64,000 bases of DNA. Origin: Diprion similis. Lineage: Eukaryota > Arthropoda > Insecta > Hymenoptera > Diprionidae. The notes below the pieces were generated by a model. It was not told where the DNA came from and ran no database searches. It saw nothing but the letters and a program-made list of their open reading frames with translations. The first letter of the stretch is position 1. Every line of letters starts with the position of its first letter. Position numbers and translations under genes: made by a program. The stretch spans positions 10,726,001-10,790,000 of the forward strand of contig NC_060116.1 of the NCBI RefSeq assembly GCF_021155765.1, read 5' to 3'. Below are positions 1 through 13,956 of this stretch, in pieces.

Positions 1-410
1 GGTCTCAGTCCGCTGCAAGTTCGTTGCATAAGAATCCCCGGCGAGGGAATAAAATCTTCATGGATATCGAGGGGGAGGTAGTCGATGAGCGATGAAACGG
101 TCAGGTGGGTTAGTGGCCTGCTACGCGGACAGGAGTGACAGGGTTGCATGTCAATAACGAGGAATCAGATTTCGACGCCATACGTGTAAGTTATATATGG
201 TACATGCCTATGTCCATACGTATCGCCTCATGATACACGAATACATTTGCTGGCAGCGAGCCTGTATAATGGTTTGTCCGTTTCCCTCGCACACCATATT
301 ACGCAGTCGTCGAAGACAAGGTCGCATGAATGATTGTAGGCTGATAGCATGCATGTGTAGAACACACTCACTCACACACCGAGATGAGGGAGGCTCGATA
401 TTTGTTTGAA

Positions 411-870
411 TGGTGTGCGTGGGACCCCCGCGTCGAAGACGCACACTCACAGACGCGTGCAGGCAGGACGAGGGTAAGAGGTAGGGGCGCTGCCCCCCGT
501 TCGTGTTCATCCCTTCGGCGCTTTTCCCACCCCCGACACGATCCGCGGCGCGGCGCGGCGCGGCGTCGAGCCGCCCGTCACCATGACGACGCTTTTCCGC
601 AACGTTGTACCCCGGCCTGAATCGTGACGTCACACGACGTCGGCGTCGCGTCGGCGTCGACGGCGCCATCCTCCACCCTACCCTTCGGCGCCCCCGCGTT
701 GATCGCCTCGCGCCCCCGTCAGCGGCGCCACAAAGCTCGCTATCCGAGCTTTTCCAAGATGGCAGACAATAGTTGGGCCAGCGAAGTACCGAGGCCATGA
801 GCCACCGCGTCGCCTCCTGACGTGGTGACGTTTCCGCGTTTTCGCGTTATCGCGTCTTCGCGTTCATCGC
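411..870. promoter_or_regulatory. GC-rich CpG-bearing island with CRE and CGCG repeats
   Basis: GC- and CpG-rich stretch in AT-rich surroundings. It contains a GGCGC tandem near 548-565, a perfect palindromic CRE (TGACGTCA) at 625-632, repeated GCGTCG units, an AAGATGGC element near 758, and four tandem 8-mers of form TCGCGTNN at 834-865. This resembles a TATA-less promoter, but no transcript can be tied to it from sequence alone. It lies 17.4 kb upstream of the para start codon. Confidence 0.3.
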
Positions 871-1464
871 TGGCTGGCTTCAAGCAATCGCAATCATTTT
901 CTTGTACATCTTCTTCCTGACGTGCGGATACCCCGAGGCTAGAAAATCGGGGTGAGCTCTATCCAGTGATCGTTTACCTACCCCCGCAGTCTGCACAGTT
1001 CAAATTCATACGTTTCGTAATCTCCGAACTCGACCTCGACGTTCTCGACAGCCATAAGCAGGAAGCTGCACTAAGGAATTGTGAAACATGCAAAGCAACG
1101 TCGAGGAACGATTGTTTGAAGAATAGAAAGAATAAAAATCTTATCTCTACGGTGAAGTGAGTGCTGCAAAAGGGCTTCGAGTTCCCTTTCCGGTTACTTC
1201 TGTCTCCTCTATTATTCATATTCATATCTGTCGTTGTCCTGCTACCGCAATCGTTCGGCATCTAATCGAGAGGTTCCAAATACTCAGCACCCTTCCACCT
1301 CTTCACCCCCATTTCGATCCTTCCTTTACCCGCCACTCGAGTCGATAGAGAAAACGCCGCGTTATTACGCGCGGTACACTGATTACATGTTATAAACACA
1401 AACTATAAGCACAATAATATTATAGAGCAGCATTATCGGTTTCGGCTCAGTTGAACGACACATG

Positions 1465-1505
<41 letters not shown>
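1465..1505. repeat. (AT)n microsatellite
   Basis: About 40 bases of near-pure TA with one phase shift. Confidence 0.95.
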
Positions 1506-1510
<5 letters not shown>

Positions 1511-4500
1511 TGCATATACATTTGTATATAATACAGTTTTAACTTTACGCTGCTGTTATACTGTTTTATGCGGCAGAGATATCGATTGCATCTGATAAAA
1601 GTTGACCCGGAGTCGAAACCTTTTTCACTGCAGGTTACACGCAATCCGATGCGTGTTTTTTCACGCTCGAATCAATCCATGTTATAGCAATTACACACAC
1701 GGCTGTGCCCGTACGTTGTCAGATGGATAAACTGCGGAAGAAATTAGAAAAGAAGGAAGATGTTGGATAAGATCTAGTCAAAAATAAAGTATTAGTTACT
1801 TATTCGAGCATAAATATTCCCTCTGACGATAGACATAAGCTATCGCCGATTATTCGGTGTATATCTAAATCTAATCTTTCAACCCCTTAGCTGTGCCTAA
1901 ATCCTGCAGGATCTAAAAACAACCAACCCACTTCACAATGAAACACAGTGACAAAAACTGACTTGAGATGACGAGTCCGTGATATTAGGACGATTTATGA
2001 TAGACATGCGGTTGGAGAGTGGAACTAATAGCACTAAAATCGACGCTGAGCATGTTTCAGTGGAAATTAATCATACTACATTCGATATGTAAATTCGTAG
2101 TGAATTAAACCGGGTACCAATACCCATAATACACCATTTTTTCATTTCGTCTTTCAAAAGTATGTCAGTGGCTTTTCTAAACTGAGCATCGACGACTACC
2201 GAAGGGCTTATCAGTGGGATGTAAATAATTTTAGTGGTGAGTAGATACTTTATTATATAACTCGTGTACAGTATACGTAGGAAACGTGTGTATTTGTGGA
2301 TTTTTTCACCATCGTAGACGGCCTGTCGCGATTCGCCGATAACGTAGCTTGGTTCGCACGCGCCAGGAGAGCGAGAAATATAACAGAAACTGCACTCAGC
2401 ACCGACCTTGTATTTCTGACCTTTAAGCTCGCCTTTTCGAGCACCGCCTGAAGCGTTCGGTATGCCCCGGGGTCCCGGCTTCCTGGCCCAACCCTTTACT
2501 GAAATAAAATCAGAAGGAAAATTTCTGCTTGAAGGAAATCATCTCGATCATCTCGATCGATGACTTTCAAAATTTAATTTATCAACGCGTAGTTCCATCT
2601 CGACCGTGATTCAACTACGTTTAAGGCCCTTGGCTACAGTATACGTATCACGAGTCTATAAAGAGAACACTTTATCGTTTCACACTGTCTGTTCTTCCAA
2701 TCTACTTGGCGCCAACTCGATCGTAGTACATAAATCGTTCAAGCATCTGATCTCTTGTTTTTGCCTCGGCAGTTATTAGCCGGCGGGCCTGACGATATAA
2801 TCGGTAATCGTATGATCCATCTTTTTTTTTCATAGTGCGCGTTTTCTACCCCCCGACGCCATTCGTCACGTTTTTTATACAACCTTTGAGGGTAAAAAAT
2901 CGTTTGTACAGTCATTTTCTGCTCCATGATGACCTCTTACAATATTGCATAGCAGAAATTTTCGTACAGAAATTTAAATACGATGATCGGTTTCCTGTCG
3001 GAAGTCCGTGGGCGATTTTTTTCTTTCTTCTCTTTATATTAATAAGAAAACAACGATCGAGCCCTTGATCGTGGACAGCCTGTGGAAAACAACGTTGTAA
3101 TTATCACCAGAGTGACCTATAAGTGTCAGGAATATACATACATACATATATATGCCTGGAAAGTGTAGCTCTTTGTATAACGTGTCTAAAGTATTGACCG
3201 CCGTTGCAGGTTTAGTACGTACACAATATCCTATATCGTCGCATTTATTCGCTGTACACGCGTTTCCGTCACGAATAGAAACTGACGTAGGTGGGAGAGT
3301 TCTCGTTGGTCAATAATATCCCGGGTGTTTTTTTTTTTAACCGGACTACTTATCGCAAGGCGTTGTAAGTCTTCCTGAAGCTCCCTCATTCGTTGCTTAA
3401 ACGTCCCGTCAACCTCTTGCGCTTATTGCCCGATGACTAAAATCTATCGTGTCCGATAAGCCGATCGCATATTACACGCTCGGCTCGATCAGCGTATAGA
3501 TTCTTTGTTAACCTGCAGGCCGGTCACGATTCAGGTATACACATACCAGAAGGACTTCTGTATACCTACGCCAACTCTAATTCCCACTTGTCAATACGTC
3601 AGATTCAAGTTTCTGCAAAACCTCCCCGAAACTAGAGATGCCGACACCAATTCGTGTCTTACTCGTCTCGGATAATCCTCTTTCTGATTCGCAAAATCTA
3701 ATTTCGTGAGAATATCTGGTTATCAGCGATCGGTTTCATCCAGGTTACAGTTTCCAGGGTGAAATTATTGCCCCCATCAATTTACGCCGTCCTGTCATTG
3801 TCAGAGAAAATTGATACGTACCTGTTAATTCTTTCTGAAAATATCGAATTCGGTCCTTTGATTCGTATATGATAATATATAGTTATGCCGTAATTAATCA
3901 CCTTTCAAATGTTCGCGCAGCTGAATAGATTTCAAATTGCATGGTTTCGCAGCGGCTTTGGTTCGATTGTATCAAATTATCCAGCTATCGAAATCCGGGA
4001 GTAAATACAACCTAAATGAAGCATACACTTTGTACCCAAACGAATTGTGTTTCTCATTTATAATCTCGTCCCGTTTTTAGACCCTCGCAAATCCGCATAT
4101 GTAGTTTTCCGCGTCGAGTTGTTTTAATTTTCTTCAGTAAGTTCAATGAATCCTTCTAGAGCTACGAAAACGGCGAAGGACTGGACGCCTCAGAGGCGGA
4201 AGAAAGCAGATTCGCAATCATTTTCTACATCCTCTTAAATCGTGATATTATGCGGTAAGGGTGGCCCACCGCGGGCCGAAGATTTCAAGGATATTAAACG
4301 AAGATTAGCCTTTCATTTCGCTAGCTGTTCAGATTTTCGGGAGATGAAAAATTCGGCTTTCCATTCAACTGGGTCAGATTTTTTTCTTCCTTCCCACCCC
4401 AACCCAACCCTCGATCTCTCTCGATATATTTTTTTCCTCTTTCTGCGGAATTGGCACCACAATTTGGCTGCTGCAGAGCGCATCTTTATGCCCACGATCA

Positions 4501-7500
4501 CTTATATAATCGCAAGCGGATTTAGTACGGCAGTTGAGATCCGTTAAACTTGATCCGGTCCTTTCGAAGTGTCATCGACCCATGATCTCCACCAATTTTT
4601 TATCCCACAACGCACGTCATGACGTATTCAACTCGCGGAACTCCCTCTGTTATCAGACTCATCACTGCACTTTGTGTGCTTTTCGAATCTCTTCAAGCTC
4701 TTGGATTCCATTGATCAGCTCAAATCCATACAATTTCACCGCACGATATTTGCTGTACTAAAATTACATTCAACTTTGATTCTAGAAAAATAGAGCACTT
4801 TTGACGATAGATTTAATTCATCGTAACTATGGTTTAATCGTAAAAACGTTTTGTGGAACAAAAATTCATTCGTTGTCGCTTCTTTCATACAAAAATCACC
4901 CGAGGTGTTTTTCATCGATATGCCTCATTCTGTGATACTTTGTAGTACATCAAATGTATTTTCTTATACGTTACCCCAGAAAACGAGTTTTTAGGAGTAC
5001 TCGATAACGAGGTAAAGTTTTTTGATAAAAATCAAATGAACATTATTCACTATCAACAGACTATAACGTGCGCAGTATTTTCATCCTCTGGGATTGCATC
5101 TCTTTTTCAGGGTAAAATATAGGGATGCTTTTCATCCTGTAACGGCTGAATCGGGACGTCCGAATAATTCTTGTAAAATCTTTTCTGATGTAGTATGACA
5201 CATCGCAAGATAACGCAAAACGTATGAGTATTCACTCTATAAGTATAAGAGATTCGACTGTAAATTGACTGTGAATATTAATGTAGGAACTTGAAGGAAT
5301 TAAACAATCAAATATTCTAAATCAGTGATGCCTACGCTCAAATATTCAGGGAAGAATAAATTCGCACCTCTGATCAATCGGTCACTTAAATTTTACCCCA
5401 TTCACACCCCTGCGCAGCGCTATTCTTACCGCATTATAATATCGTGGAATTCGCGAAGAAACGGGATCTCGCGGGGTTAAATTCGGATCTTTAATCAGAT
5501 CAATCAATCCGCGAGACGTATATTGGTTAAGCAGCCATTGGCGTAGGGTGACATGCTGGTGTAGAATTCGGGAAAAACATTCCTGAAGGGTGGAACTGCG
5601 AAAGACTTTAAGCTTAGATAGGGACGTGGTATATCGGCGAGCGCTTGTGAGATAACGAAGTTCGATCGAATCCTGCGACAGGGCAGCATAACCGATCTAT
5701 CATTCGATCCTGTTCCTTATCTTCAATAAAATATCCGACGGGATTCCCTGGCAACATTGACGCAGGCGCAAAAAATGCTTATCTTTATTCTCGACATTTT
5801 TTATTTCCATCAACCATTCACCCACTCTATTCAATCGGCGAAAAATATCTACAGTATTAGAAAACACGATGCGGGTTACCGAATAATTTTTCTCCGAATC
5901 CATGTGTGTCTGGAAACAAACAATTTCCCCCTGTGTTACCGTATTTTTAAACTTTTACGCTCCATTTTTTATCAAGAATGTAAAGAATCAGCGATATATT
6001 AAGAAAATTCGGTCACAAACATACCAGGGAAAAAGTGAAAATTAACACTTTACTGAATTTTTCGATGATTTCAATTTATTTATAATAATGAAAGAACAAA
6101 TTAATATGCATATGACACTGTAATCATTTAATCTATTTATCGGTATAACTTACAAAGCCTAATTGATAATATTAATACTTTAAGCATGGTGGTAAGTATC
6201 AGTTTATCGTCTAGTGATAGCAGTGCACTCCACGTTATAATTTATTCCTTACTTTTTTGCAATGGTTACATTCTAATCTCAGAAAAATAATATCGCAGTG
6301 AGTTGTGTTGAGCAATTGTGTCTACTATTTTTCTTTTTTACTATGCCAACCCTCTAGATCTCGTATCGTGTAAGGCGATATATGTGCAGGGCACATCGAC
6401 AACCGGCTAGATTAATCGATTCACGTTATAAATAAAGTAATTTTGCTTTGTACGTAGTACATATTCTTTGATGCCGGCATGGCTGCGTTCGAATAAAGCG
6501 GTATCTGCATAGCGCGAAGCGTTATACCCACATATTATCCGTAATGTTAATAATACATAAGCCAAAGAAAAAAAAAATAGCGAAACTGCGATAAATAATA
6601 AGTAGAAGTTTTTTTTTCGCTTCGAATAATGCTAGTTCAAATATTTACCCGGTATAGCGTGTCACGTCAATTATAAAACTGTTCGGTAAATATTTGATAT
6701 ACCAACCGATACTGATGCGAGCGATATTTTATAATTTTGTCAAGCGATATCTGGCAGCAGTCAATTAATTTCGCCAGTCGCGTATCTGTTTCCTGTTTCA
6801 CCTTTTTGGAATTGTTTTCACTTACTCGATCTGCAGCCTCTGTATGTCGACCGCATGGTCGATGTATTTCGTCTTTTGCACGATAGTTGCATACTCGTAT
6901 GTATACGTATATTTATATTTGTGCATTGTGTGTAAGTGCAACGCAATCAATAAAACAGGCTCAGAGTCTATTCAACTTCCATTAGCGAACGGGGCCTCGT
7001 TAAGCTCGTGCTTGGCAATTCTGAATTTCTGCTCCTTCGGAGCGAGCGGGATGAAAGCTGCAAACTGATTATACCCTCCTATATGTGCCACGATTTTGAA
7101 GTGCTCATTGTCAGTCAACAGATTGCTCGAGTTTTGTCCACCTGTGGCAGTGGTGCTTTTGATACTTGTTAGAAGAGCGTTTGAAACATGTGATCGAGTG
7201 TCTTGCGTCGCCCGGAAAAATGAATTGTAATTCACACGTTTCCATTGATTCCCCGGAGTTCGGAGGATAATTTAATCATTGCGCTGCAGCATCCCTCGAC
7301 AGTTTTAACACGATTCACCGCACAAAGTAAGGAACAACCGCATCATCATCGCTCCAAAGAAGAACGATACTTCTATAAACCGCACCGCGACGTAGAACAG
7401 GTTGAAAGTCGATCGATAGTCAAAGTGAGGTAGAAAGATGGATAACGGCGGAGAAGAATCTTTGACCTCGCTCTTAACTGTCTGCTTCTCTCGACATATT

Positions 7501-7698
7501 TCTTTTGTGAAATATTCAACTTTGTTACGTGATCGTAGCTGATATTCTCAGTCAAAAACAAGTTTTTCTCTATGAATATACGTTTTTCATGTTTTGGAGA
7601 TACGTTTTCGTGTATATCCTATATCTGGAACAACTGTTCCGAAGTGGCGCGCAACCTTCTATAAAAATAACAACGATAACCATAACAACAACGACAAG

Positions 7699-7726
7699 AA
7701 TAATAATAATAATAATAATAATAATA
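7699..7726. repeat. (AAT)n microsatellite
   Basis: About nine AAT units following ACA/ACG triplets. Confidence 0.95.
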
Positions 7727-10700
7727 GTTTAGAAAAGTAAACTCATCTCGAATTTATCGCCAACTGTTCACAGGAGTATAAATTAAATTCCTGCAAGACT
7801 AGAAAGGTTGGCTGACAAATAAAGAATCTGATTCACTTGACGCTTATTGCGCACGAGGGTGTAAAACGACAGTGCCCGATGAGCCGCGCAGAGACATGGA
7901 ATCACGGTGCGACCCTACTTGGTTAAAATGATCGACTTTTCTTTCCTTCACTTTTATCCCAAATCAATAAATCTGCTCAGGCTTAACGGTCTTAAATCGC
8001 GTACAATATGTACATACAGAAGGCATCAAGTCAACAATCGACGCTTGTATTTACTGGCCGTTTGAGCATTTGCGATATGAATCGTCACGACTAGAAAGGC
8101 GTCTTGTTTCCCGATACTTCGGCCAAGTTTCGAACACTGGTCTAATGCATCGTCGCCTCAGTCAGCGTTGTACAGGCGTTGTGTCGGCTAGTGGAAAAGT
8201 AGGAATTAATGTAGGTCACCGCGGCGGACGATCCTGTAACCCCAATCAATATCATACGTTCACCCCAAGTTGGGTCGGCTGTAGGGTTGGGTCAAGTGGG
8301 TCGGACGTGCAGGCAAAGGTCGAAACTAAGCTGATTTTTATCCGTTATTCTCGCTGCAGCTTCGTTCGATCGCCTCTTGCAGCCCCTCGTCTTCCCTTTT
8401 GCCCTTGGAGCCAGTCGCCGTCTCTTCACTGATTATACGGCTTGTCCTCATTCCGCGTGACCCGGGCTTGTGTCGCAAATATGTTGCAAAGAATTCATTC
8501 TTACCCCCGCCGAAAGGTCAAGAAACCCTGCAGGTCAAGTGGGGACGATGGTGTATTCTGAAGGATGTCGAGTTTTGGCATCTCGTAAATACTGTCAAAC
8601 TATACGTGACGTGTATCATTTGACCTATCGTCAAATATTCAAGCACCAATTACGATGATTTCAATCTAAATATCCAGGGATCGATTGACTATGTATTTTG
8701 GTCTTATACATGCTTGAAAAATAATCTACAATCAGACAGCTTTTCCCTGTGGACTAAAATTCGACGGTTGGTCAGTCTGTTTTGTATACTACAAGTTTTT
8801 ATTAACTAGATGAGTCATATATCGTTGGTCCGACTTTATGATCTGCGCTTCAGCTGTTATTGCGTTTGGCAGAATACCGGGCGGATACGCTAGGAGCTGT
8901 AAATCTCTTCAAAGTCAACAAAGTTCTTTATTTTCTCGACTGAATAGGGAAGTCCAGGGTACGTACTCCGAAACTCATCAGGCGCTTGTCAAGTGAGACA
9001 TGCTTCTATACCGGGGTTGTGCCCAGCTTTTTTTTCACTATCAAAGCGGGGTGGAAAGCTTTTTTAAAATGGCCAACGTCTTACAAACTAAAGAAAATCG
9101 TGAAACGACTGTTTTCTCACTGTTTTCGATTCAACAGCGATTCGACAGGAATCTTCCCTCAACAATGATTTTGACAGGTTCAAATGAGACCAGCATTCGG
9201 AACCGAGTGTATTTCTCTTTTAGCCTTTTTCACAACGCTTTCTCTTATATTTTTTTTACCTTACGTAACATTTTCACAAACAAGAGAAAAACGGAAAGAG
9301 CGTAATAACGCAGCTTGTGTTGATCTAATAATTTCACCCCCGTTTTCGATTACGGACTTAACACCAAGACAAAGGGCTATTTAGTAGAGGACTCTGAGCA
9401 ACTTTGCTCGCCGAATACGCACGGGGACGTTTGTTTGCCTATCGATGTTGCGCCCAATGAGATTACATAAATTGAGCTTTAACCTGCTGCTGCAGGCGAG
9501 CATCGTGTGGGGAACAGAGGGGTTTGAAAGCCTTGGTTAATTATACCATTATCGATTTTCCCGACGATCTCGTGTGCGCGTGTATAGGTGTACAATTCTC
9601 AAACAGGTGAACAGCAAAAGGGTGAAAAAATAGAGTCGAATCGATGATTGGAGAAAGTAGGTGCTAATTAGCTTCGGGTTCCACCTTCCTGCGTTTGACG
9701 ACTTTGAAAGAAAGCAAGTCGACTGGAGGAGTAGAAACGAGTCGTTCTTGCAACAATGCAAGGGGAAAACGGTTTGTTTCGTTGAACGAATCCGTTCTAT
9801 TCCTTCGCCATTCATATCGGCCTGTGAAGTTTTCTTTTCATCTTATTGTCCCTGCCCGATGCACAATGACGTAGGTACAGCGCCGCGGGTAAGCTTGACA
9901 CTTTTCTATTCAGGTTTATCCCTCTTTGTGTTCAGTTTGTTGGTCGGTGTGTACGTAACCTAGCCACATTTATCCGGAAAGGAAGATAAAGCGATCTGAT
10001 CGCTGTTCCCCTTCTTTCTAATGGCCACCTCGGTGAATCGCTCGACAATTTAACACGTCCGAAAATATCCCGTGACTTTGGGTCCTCTGGAAAACACCGA
10101 CGATTCCCACACGGCTTTGGAATTCCCAAGACTGAAACTAGGATTCGGAGAAAATGTGATATAAGCTCTTTTCGCCTAGTGGTTCGCGACCGAATTTCTC
10201 TAGACACCTACATGGCTCAGCATTTGGCTCACGGAGATTGCTGCAAAGGTGAGCCACTTCCGGGAGCTTTCATTGATTAAAGGTTCAGGATTATACCAAT
10301 TCAATCTCACACTTTCCCTTGAAATTACTCTTGTGTATTAGGAAGATAAAAATACGTTTCCTAATCCGCGATTATCCGACGAATTCCCTACAGAAATATA
10401 CTTTATCGAAGACAGAGATAATTAATTAATTACAGTATCCCAAAATTCTCGGAGTGTCGAATGTTCAATCAAATGGAACGCGTGGAAAGTTGATACAAAA
10501 TCCAAATAATAATACTTGTTCAACTAATCAACTGCACGGCTGTTTGATTATATATTGAAGTAAAATTGAAACCGTTCAGTCACGCTTGAAAAAAGGGGTT
10601 ATACAAATATTCATCCGGATAAATCCTACGGGATAAAATCATGGCGCAACAACAAACCTTGGACCATGTTAAGGGTCCTCGGCCGTCGTCAAGGTAACGA

Positions 10701-10792
10701 CGAAATTTCGAGATACAACCTCGGGGCACGGATACCGGAGGAAAACGAAGTCGAACGACGACGGAGCAAACTGCGAGGTTCTCCACCTATCT

Positions 10793-10794
10793 TG

Positions 10795-10828
<34 letters not shown>

Positions 10829-10830
10829 TG
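10793..10830. repeat. (TGCC)n microsatellite
   Basis: Eight perfect TGCC units then TGTC TG; it creates repetitive Cys/Leu/Pro/Ala or Arg/Gln/Ala/Gly open frames that are artefacts. Confidence 0.95.
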
Positions 10831-13800
10831 CTAGCCGTGGCACGAACACAGATACAGGAGGAACCCGCAATGCGGCACCGCTTTGGTAGGTATACCAAGC
10901 CGTGACGGGAGCCCTGGACCTCGGTTCGAAAGAGTTTCGGTGGGTAAAATTTTTCGAAAATCGAACGCCGGAAATATTCTTGGGGGCACCTGTACAGCTG
11001 GCTTGCATATTGCTTCTCGACACCGATTTCTGCTTCGAGGGTGAATGTGCCGCGGCGGTACCTGGTGGAGAAATAATTTCCCCTATAGCCTTTCGTGTAA
11101 CACTGCATAATGTTGGTTGGCTAGAAAAATCAATAGCACACACAATACTCGACCGTACCTACCCATGGCACCAACCTGCCATTTTCCTCCAGGTGGACTG
11201 CTCAGTTATTTACCACAAAAATTTTCCATGCCTCGACTTACACGCAAATATGCTGTGTCCAAACTATTTCGCTTTTCGCTGATAATTAACGTGTCACGGC
11301 TTATTTAGATGAGTGAGTTTATCGTACGAGTGTGTTCTGTCAAGGTATCATCGCGTAATTGTTATCAGAATCTTCTTGTGTATTGGCCCGTGTCTTAGAT
11401 TCTGCAATTTATTATCACTCGCCTTGTTAATGCTCCTTCGCTTCTCTAATTATGAGAAAATTTCATTTCCCTGTTTTCTGAGCATTATCCCTCTATGGTG
11501 ATATCACGACGTTATCGATATTTTACGACAGTAAACGACTTTCTACACGTATCTTCACGGGTTAAAATGAACATTTATTATTACGTAAAAAAATTGGTTG
11601 GAGAAATGATAAAATTTGTTTGATAAAATCGTAATAGCGGTTTTCTCGAGGATTGTATGATTAAAAAAACCCTAGTGATCACGATCTACAAAGACGAATG
11701 AATACCTGCTTATTTGAAAAAGTAGGTCAATGAACTCCTATGAATCTTATGACCCATCTTATTTATCGTCATTCACCTGAAACGATGCAGTATTACTAAA
11801 AAATTAGTCCAATTACAAGTAGATATTAAAAACCGCGAGTTTTCGCGTGGGTACGCCGTTTGTAGAATAACGTAGATTACTCAAAAGAAAGTTGTAGCAA
11901 AATTTTTCAACGATTTTTTTGCAGAACATGATCAGTCTTATATCGTAGTTTCTAAAATTCTAATACCCTAGTCTTATTGCGGGTACTTTGTGTACGCAAA
12001 ACACGTATGAAAAAAATGTGTAACACATCCTCGCGTTGCATAAAAGCAATTCCCTACGCAGTAGCGTCGAGAAAAGCGCCAGGGATTGATGGGGAGTGCC
12101 ATCCAGGAGATATGACCTTGGCCCGGATTTCCGTATAATGAGAATAAGCCCATTTCGAACTGCCGTAAAGTTAAAGTCGCTGTCCTTGAGGCAGGGACAG
12201 AATCCGCTTAAGCACTGCTCGGTGCAGGTGTCAAAGTTTATACCGTGGTTTATAATCATACTAATAAGCTTATTAATCAACCGAACCTTATCCAGAGCGT
12301 ATGAGATACCTTGCGATAAGTCACGGCATGCGTTATCCCAATTCTATTAAGGTCGTACCCAACAGGTCGGATGTCGGTGGCTCCAATTCAGCTTCAGTGA
12401 AAAACGAAAAACGAAAAATGAAAAAAAAAGCAGTGAATCGCTTTCAAATCCAATGCATTGTAGAACTTGAGTCGTATTCCACACCCCATATTACGTATCG
12501 TGATAATTGTCACGTGTTGCACCTATAGCTAGCTAGCTGGCAGCGTTTCTGATTGGTCGAAAAGCCCTCCTACAGCAAGCTCAATTAATGACGGCTTACG
12601 TAAAACACTTAAGCTTACGCGAAAAGACCTGCAGTAACCATGATCTGGAGCTTTCTCTCTATGGCGATGAACGAAGATCCCGTCGTCGTCAAAATATGTA
12701 TGCCATGAAACTTGGAAGGGGTTCACGTTACGAGAGGATCCCTCGGAGGAGTTATGGTAACGAAATTGACGCTTCAAGGATGCGACGGTTCGTATGGAGG
12801 GATGCGAGGACGAAAGCTACCCCATGCGAATAGGGCGATTGAAATTCTACCGGGAATTCCAGAGAGAAGGTATAACCTTCGCCGTGTGTGAATACTCGTG
12901 TAGATACCTACGCGACACACCTATATTCACCGCATAATTGGGCATTAGCTAATCAACTCTCCTCTTTGTCCAGCGTGCGGGGGTTGGTGCTCGTTTTCAA
13001 TCAACTGAGAGGCTATTTTCATTAAAACTACCCTCCGAGTCTTAGCGAGACGTGTTGCGTGTAAGTGCAGCGTATTGGTAGGATCGTTGCAACAACGGCG
13101 ATATTGCCGGTCCATTTTGCGGAAGAATGGACAAATCTTGTGCTGCTTTGATCAGAAATAGTCTATACGAATTTCCGTTTTCGATATCAGGGAAAATTCT
13201 GTTTTTGCAATAAGACGCACAATGGCTACTGTCATAGGTTTTTAGTGTAGCTTTTATTCGAGCGGGACGATGATGGTCTTAATTTGACAATAAGTGCATT
13301 AACTCCGTGTTTATTACTTGCGTAATTTTCGGAGCTTATAAAGAGTGGCGCACGCGAACTGAAAACGACTCGTGGGCAGACAACTAAGCGAATCAGTTAG
13401 AGAGCGAATGAAATCGTCTTGTACGAGGTTCTGCGCAAGCCTATACCTATGCGGTTGTCATTCTTGTGAGTCGTCTCGTGTCGAGTCGGAGTCTATATAG
13501 AGAGCTTTAGGTTTCTATGCGTGAGATAATAAATATGAGAATTCATTCTTTCGTTGTAATTTAAGTTCTGCTCATTCGCACGCATAGTGACGTACTACAC
13601 CTATATTTAATTAAAAGGTTTTCCATTGGGGATTACGTGTGCATCGACCGACAGAAACTTCTTCGATTTTTATCCAACTTCGCAAAATGGTATACGTGGC
13701 TTAGATTTTACGTGTATTCTTTGTTTCTTAATTAATTCCATAATTGAAACGATACAGTGACGAAGTATGAATAATTGTCAAGTGGTGCTGACAATTTAGA

Positions 13801-13880
13801 ATTTTTTTTTTTTTTTTTATGGAAATACGTTGTGTTTGTGTATATTAATTTTACATAAAAATTGTATCGTTATGTTGCAG

Positions 13881-13956
13881 GTAAATAACTCTACTTGGAG
13901 TCCGGACTATGTTAATTCGGACAATAGATTGATTCCACTCGCCGCTTCATGTATAC
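13881..13956 (+). other. Candidate non-coding 5' leader exon
   Basis: A 76-nt stretch bounded by a good acceptor (tatgttgcag, with a T17 run 60 bases upstream) and a consensus donor (gtaagt at 13957). Its first frame hits a stop at once, so it would be untranslated. Position upstream of para on the same strand makes it a plausible leader exon; nothing else supports it. Confidence 0.3.

Larger units (their letters stand above)
1..13880. other. 5' flank without recognisable genes
   Basis: No protein-coding gene is recognisable on either strand. Open frames here are short and overlap on both strands. Apart from a GC-richer island at about 411-870, an AT run at 1465-1505, an AAT run at 7699-7726 and a TGCC run at 10793-10830, it looks like ordinary AT-rich intergenic or long 5' intron DNA. 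If the leader exons proposed below are real, part of this stretch would be transcribed para 5' intron or promoter. TATA-like sites at 13337 (TATAAAG) and 13494 (TATATAG) are noted without further support. Confidence 0.6.

Noticed and set aside
208..798. 196-codon open frame on the minus strand
   Set aside because: It lies over the GC- and CpG-rich island where stops are rare, is Arg-rich and low in complexity, and shows no domain or splice-consistent structure.
10689..11282. Frames of 118-139 codons on both strands around a TGCC repeat
   Set aside because: They are driven by the microsatellite (repeating Arg-Gln-Ala-Gly) and overlap each other on opposite strands.
13337..13500. TATA-like elements TATAAAG and TATATAG as a core promoter
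   Set aside because: No initiator at the expected distance downstream of the first, and such strings are common in DNA this AT-rich; mentioned only within the 5' flank entry.
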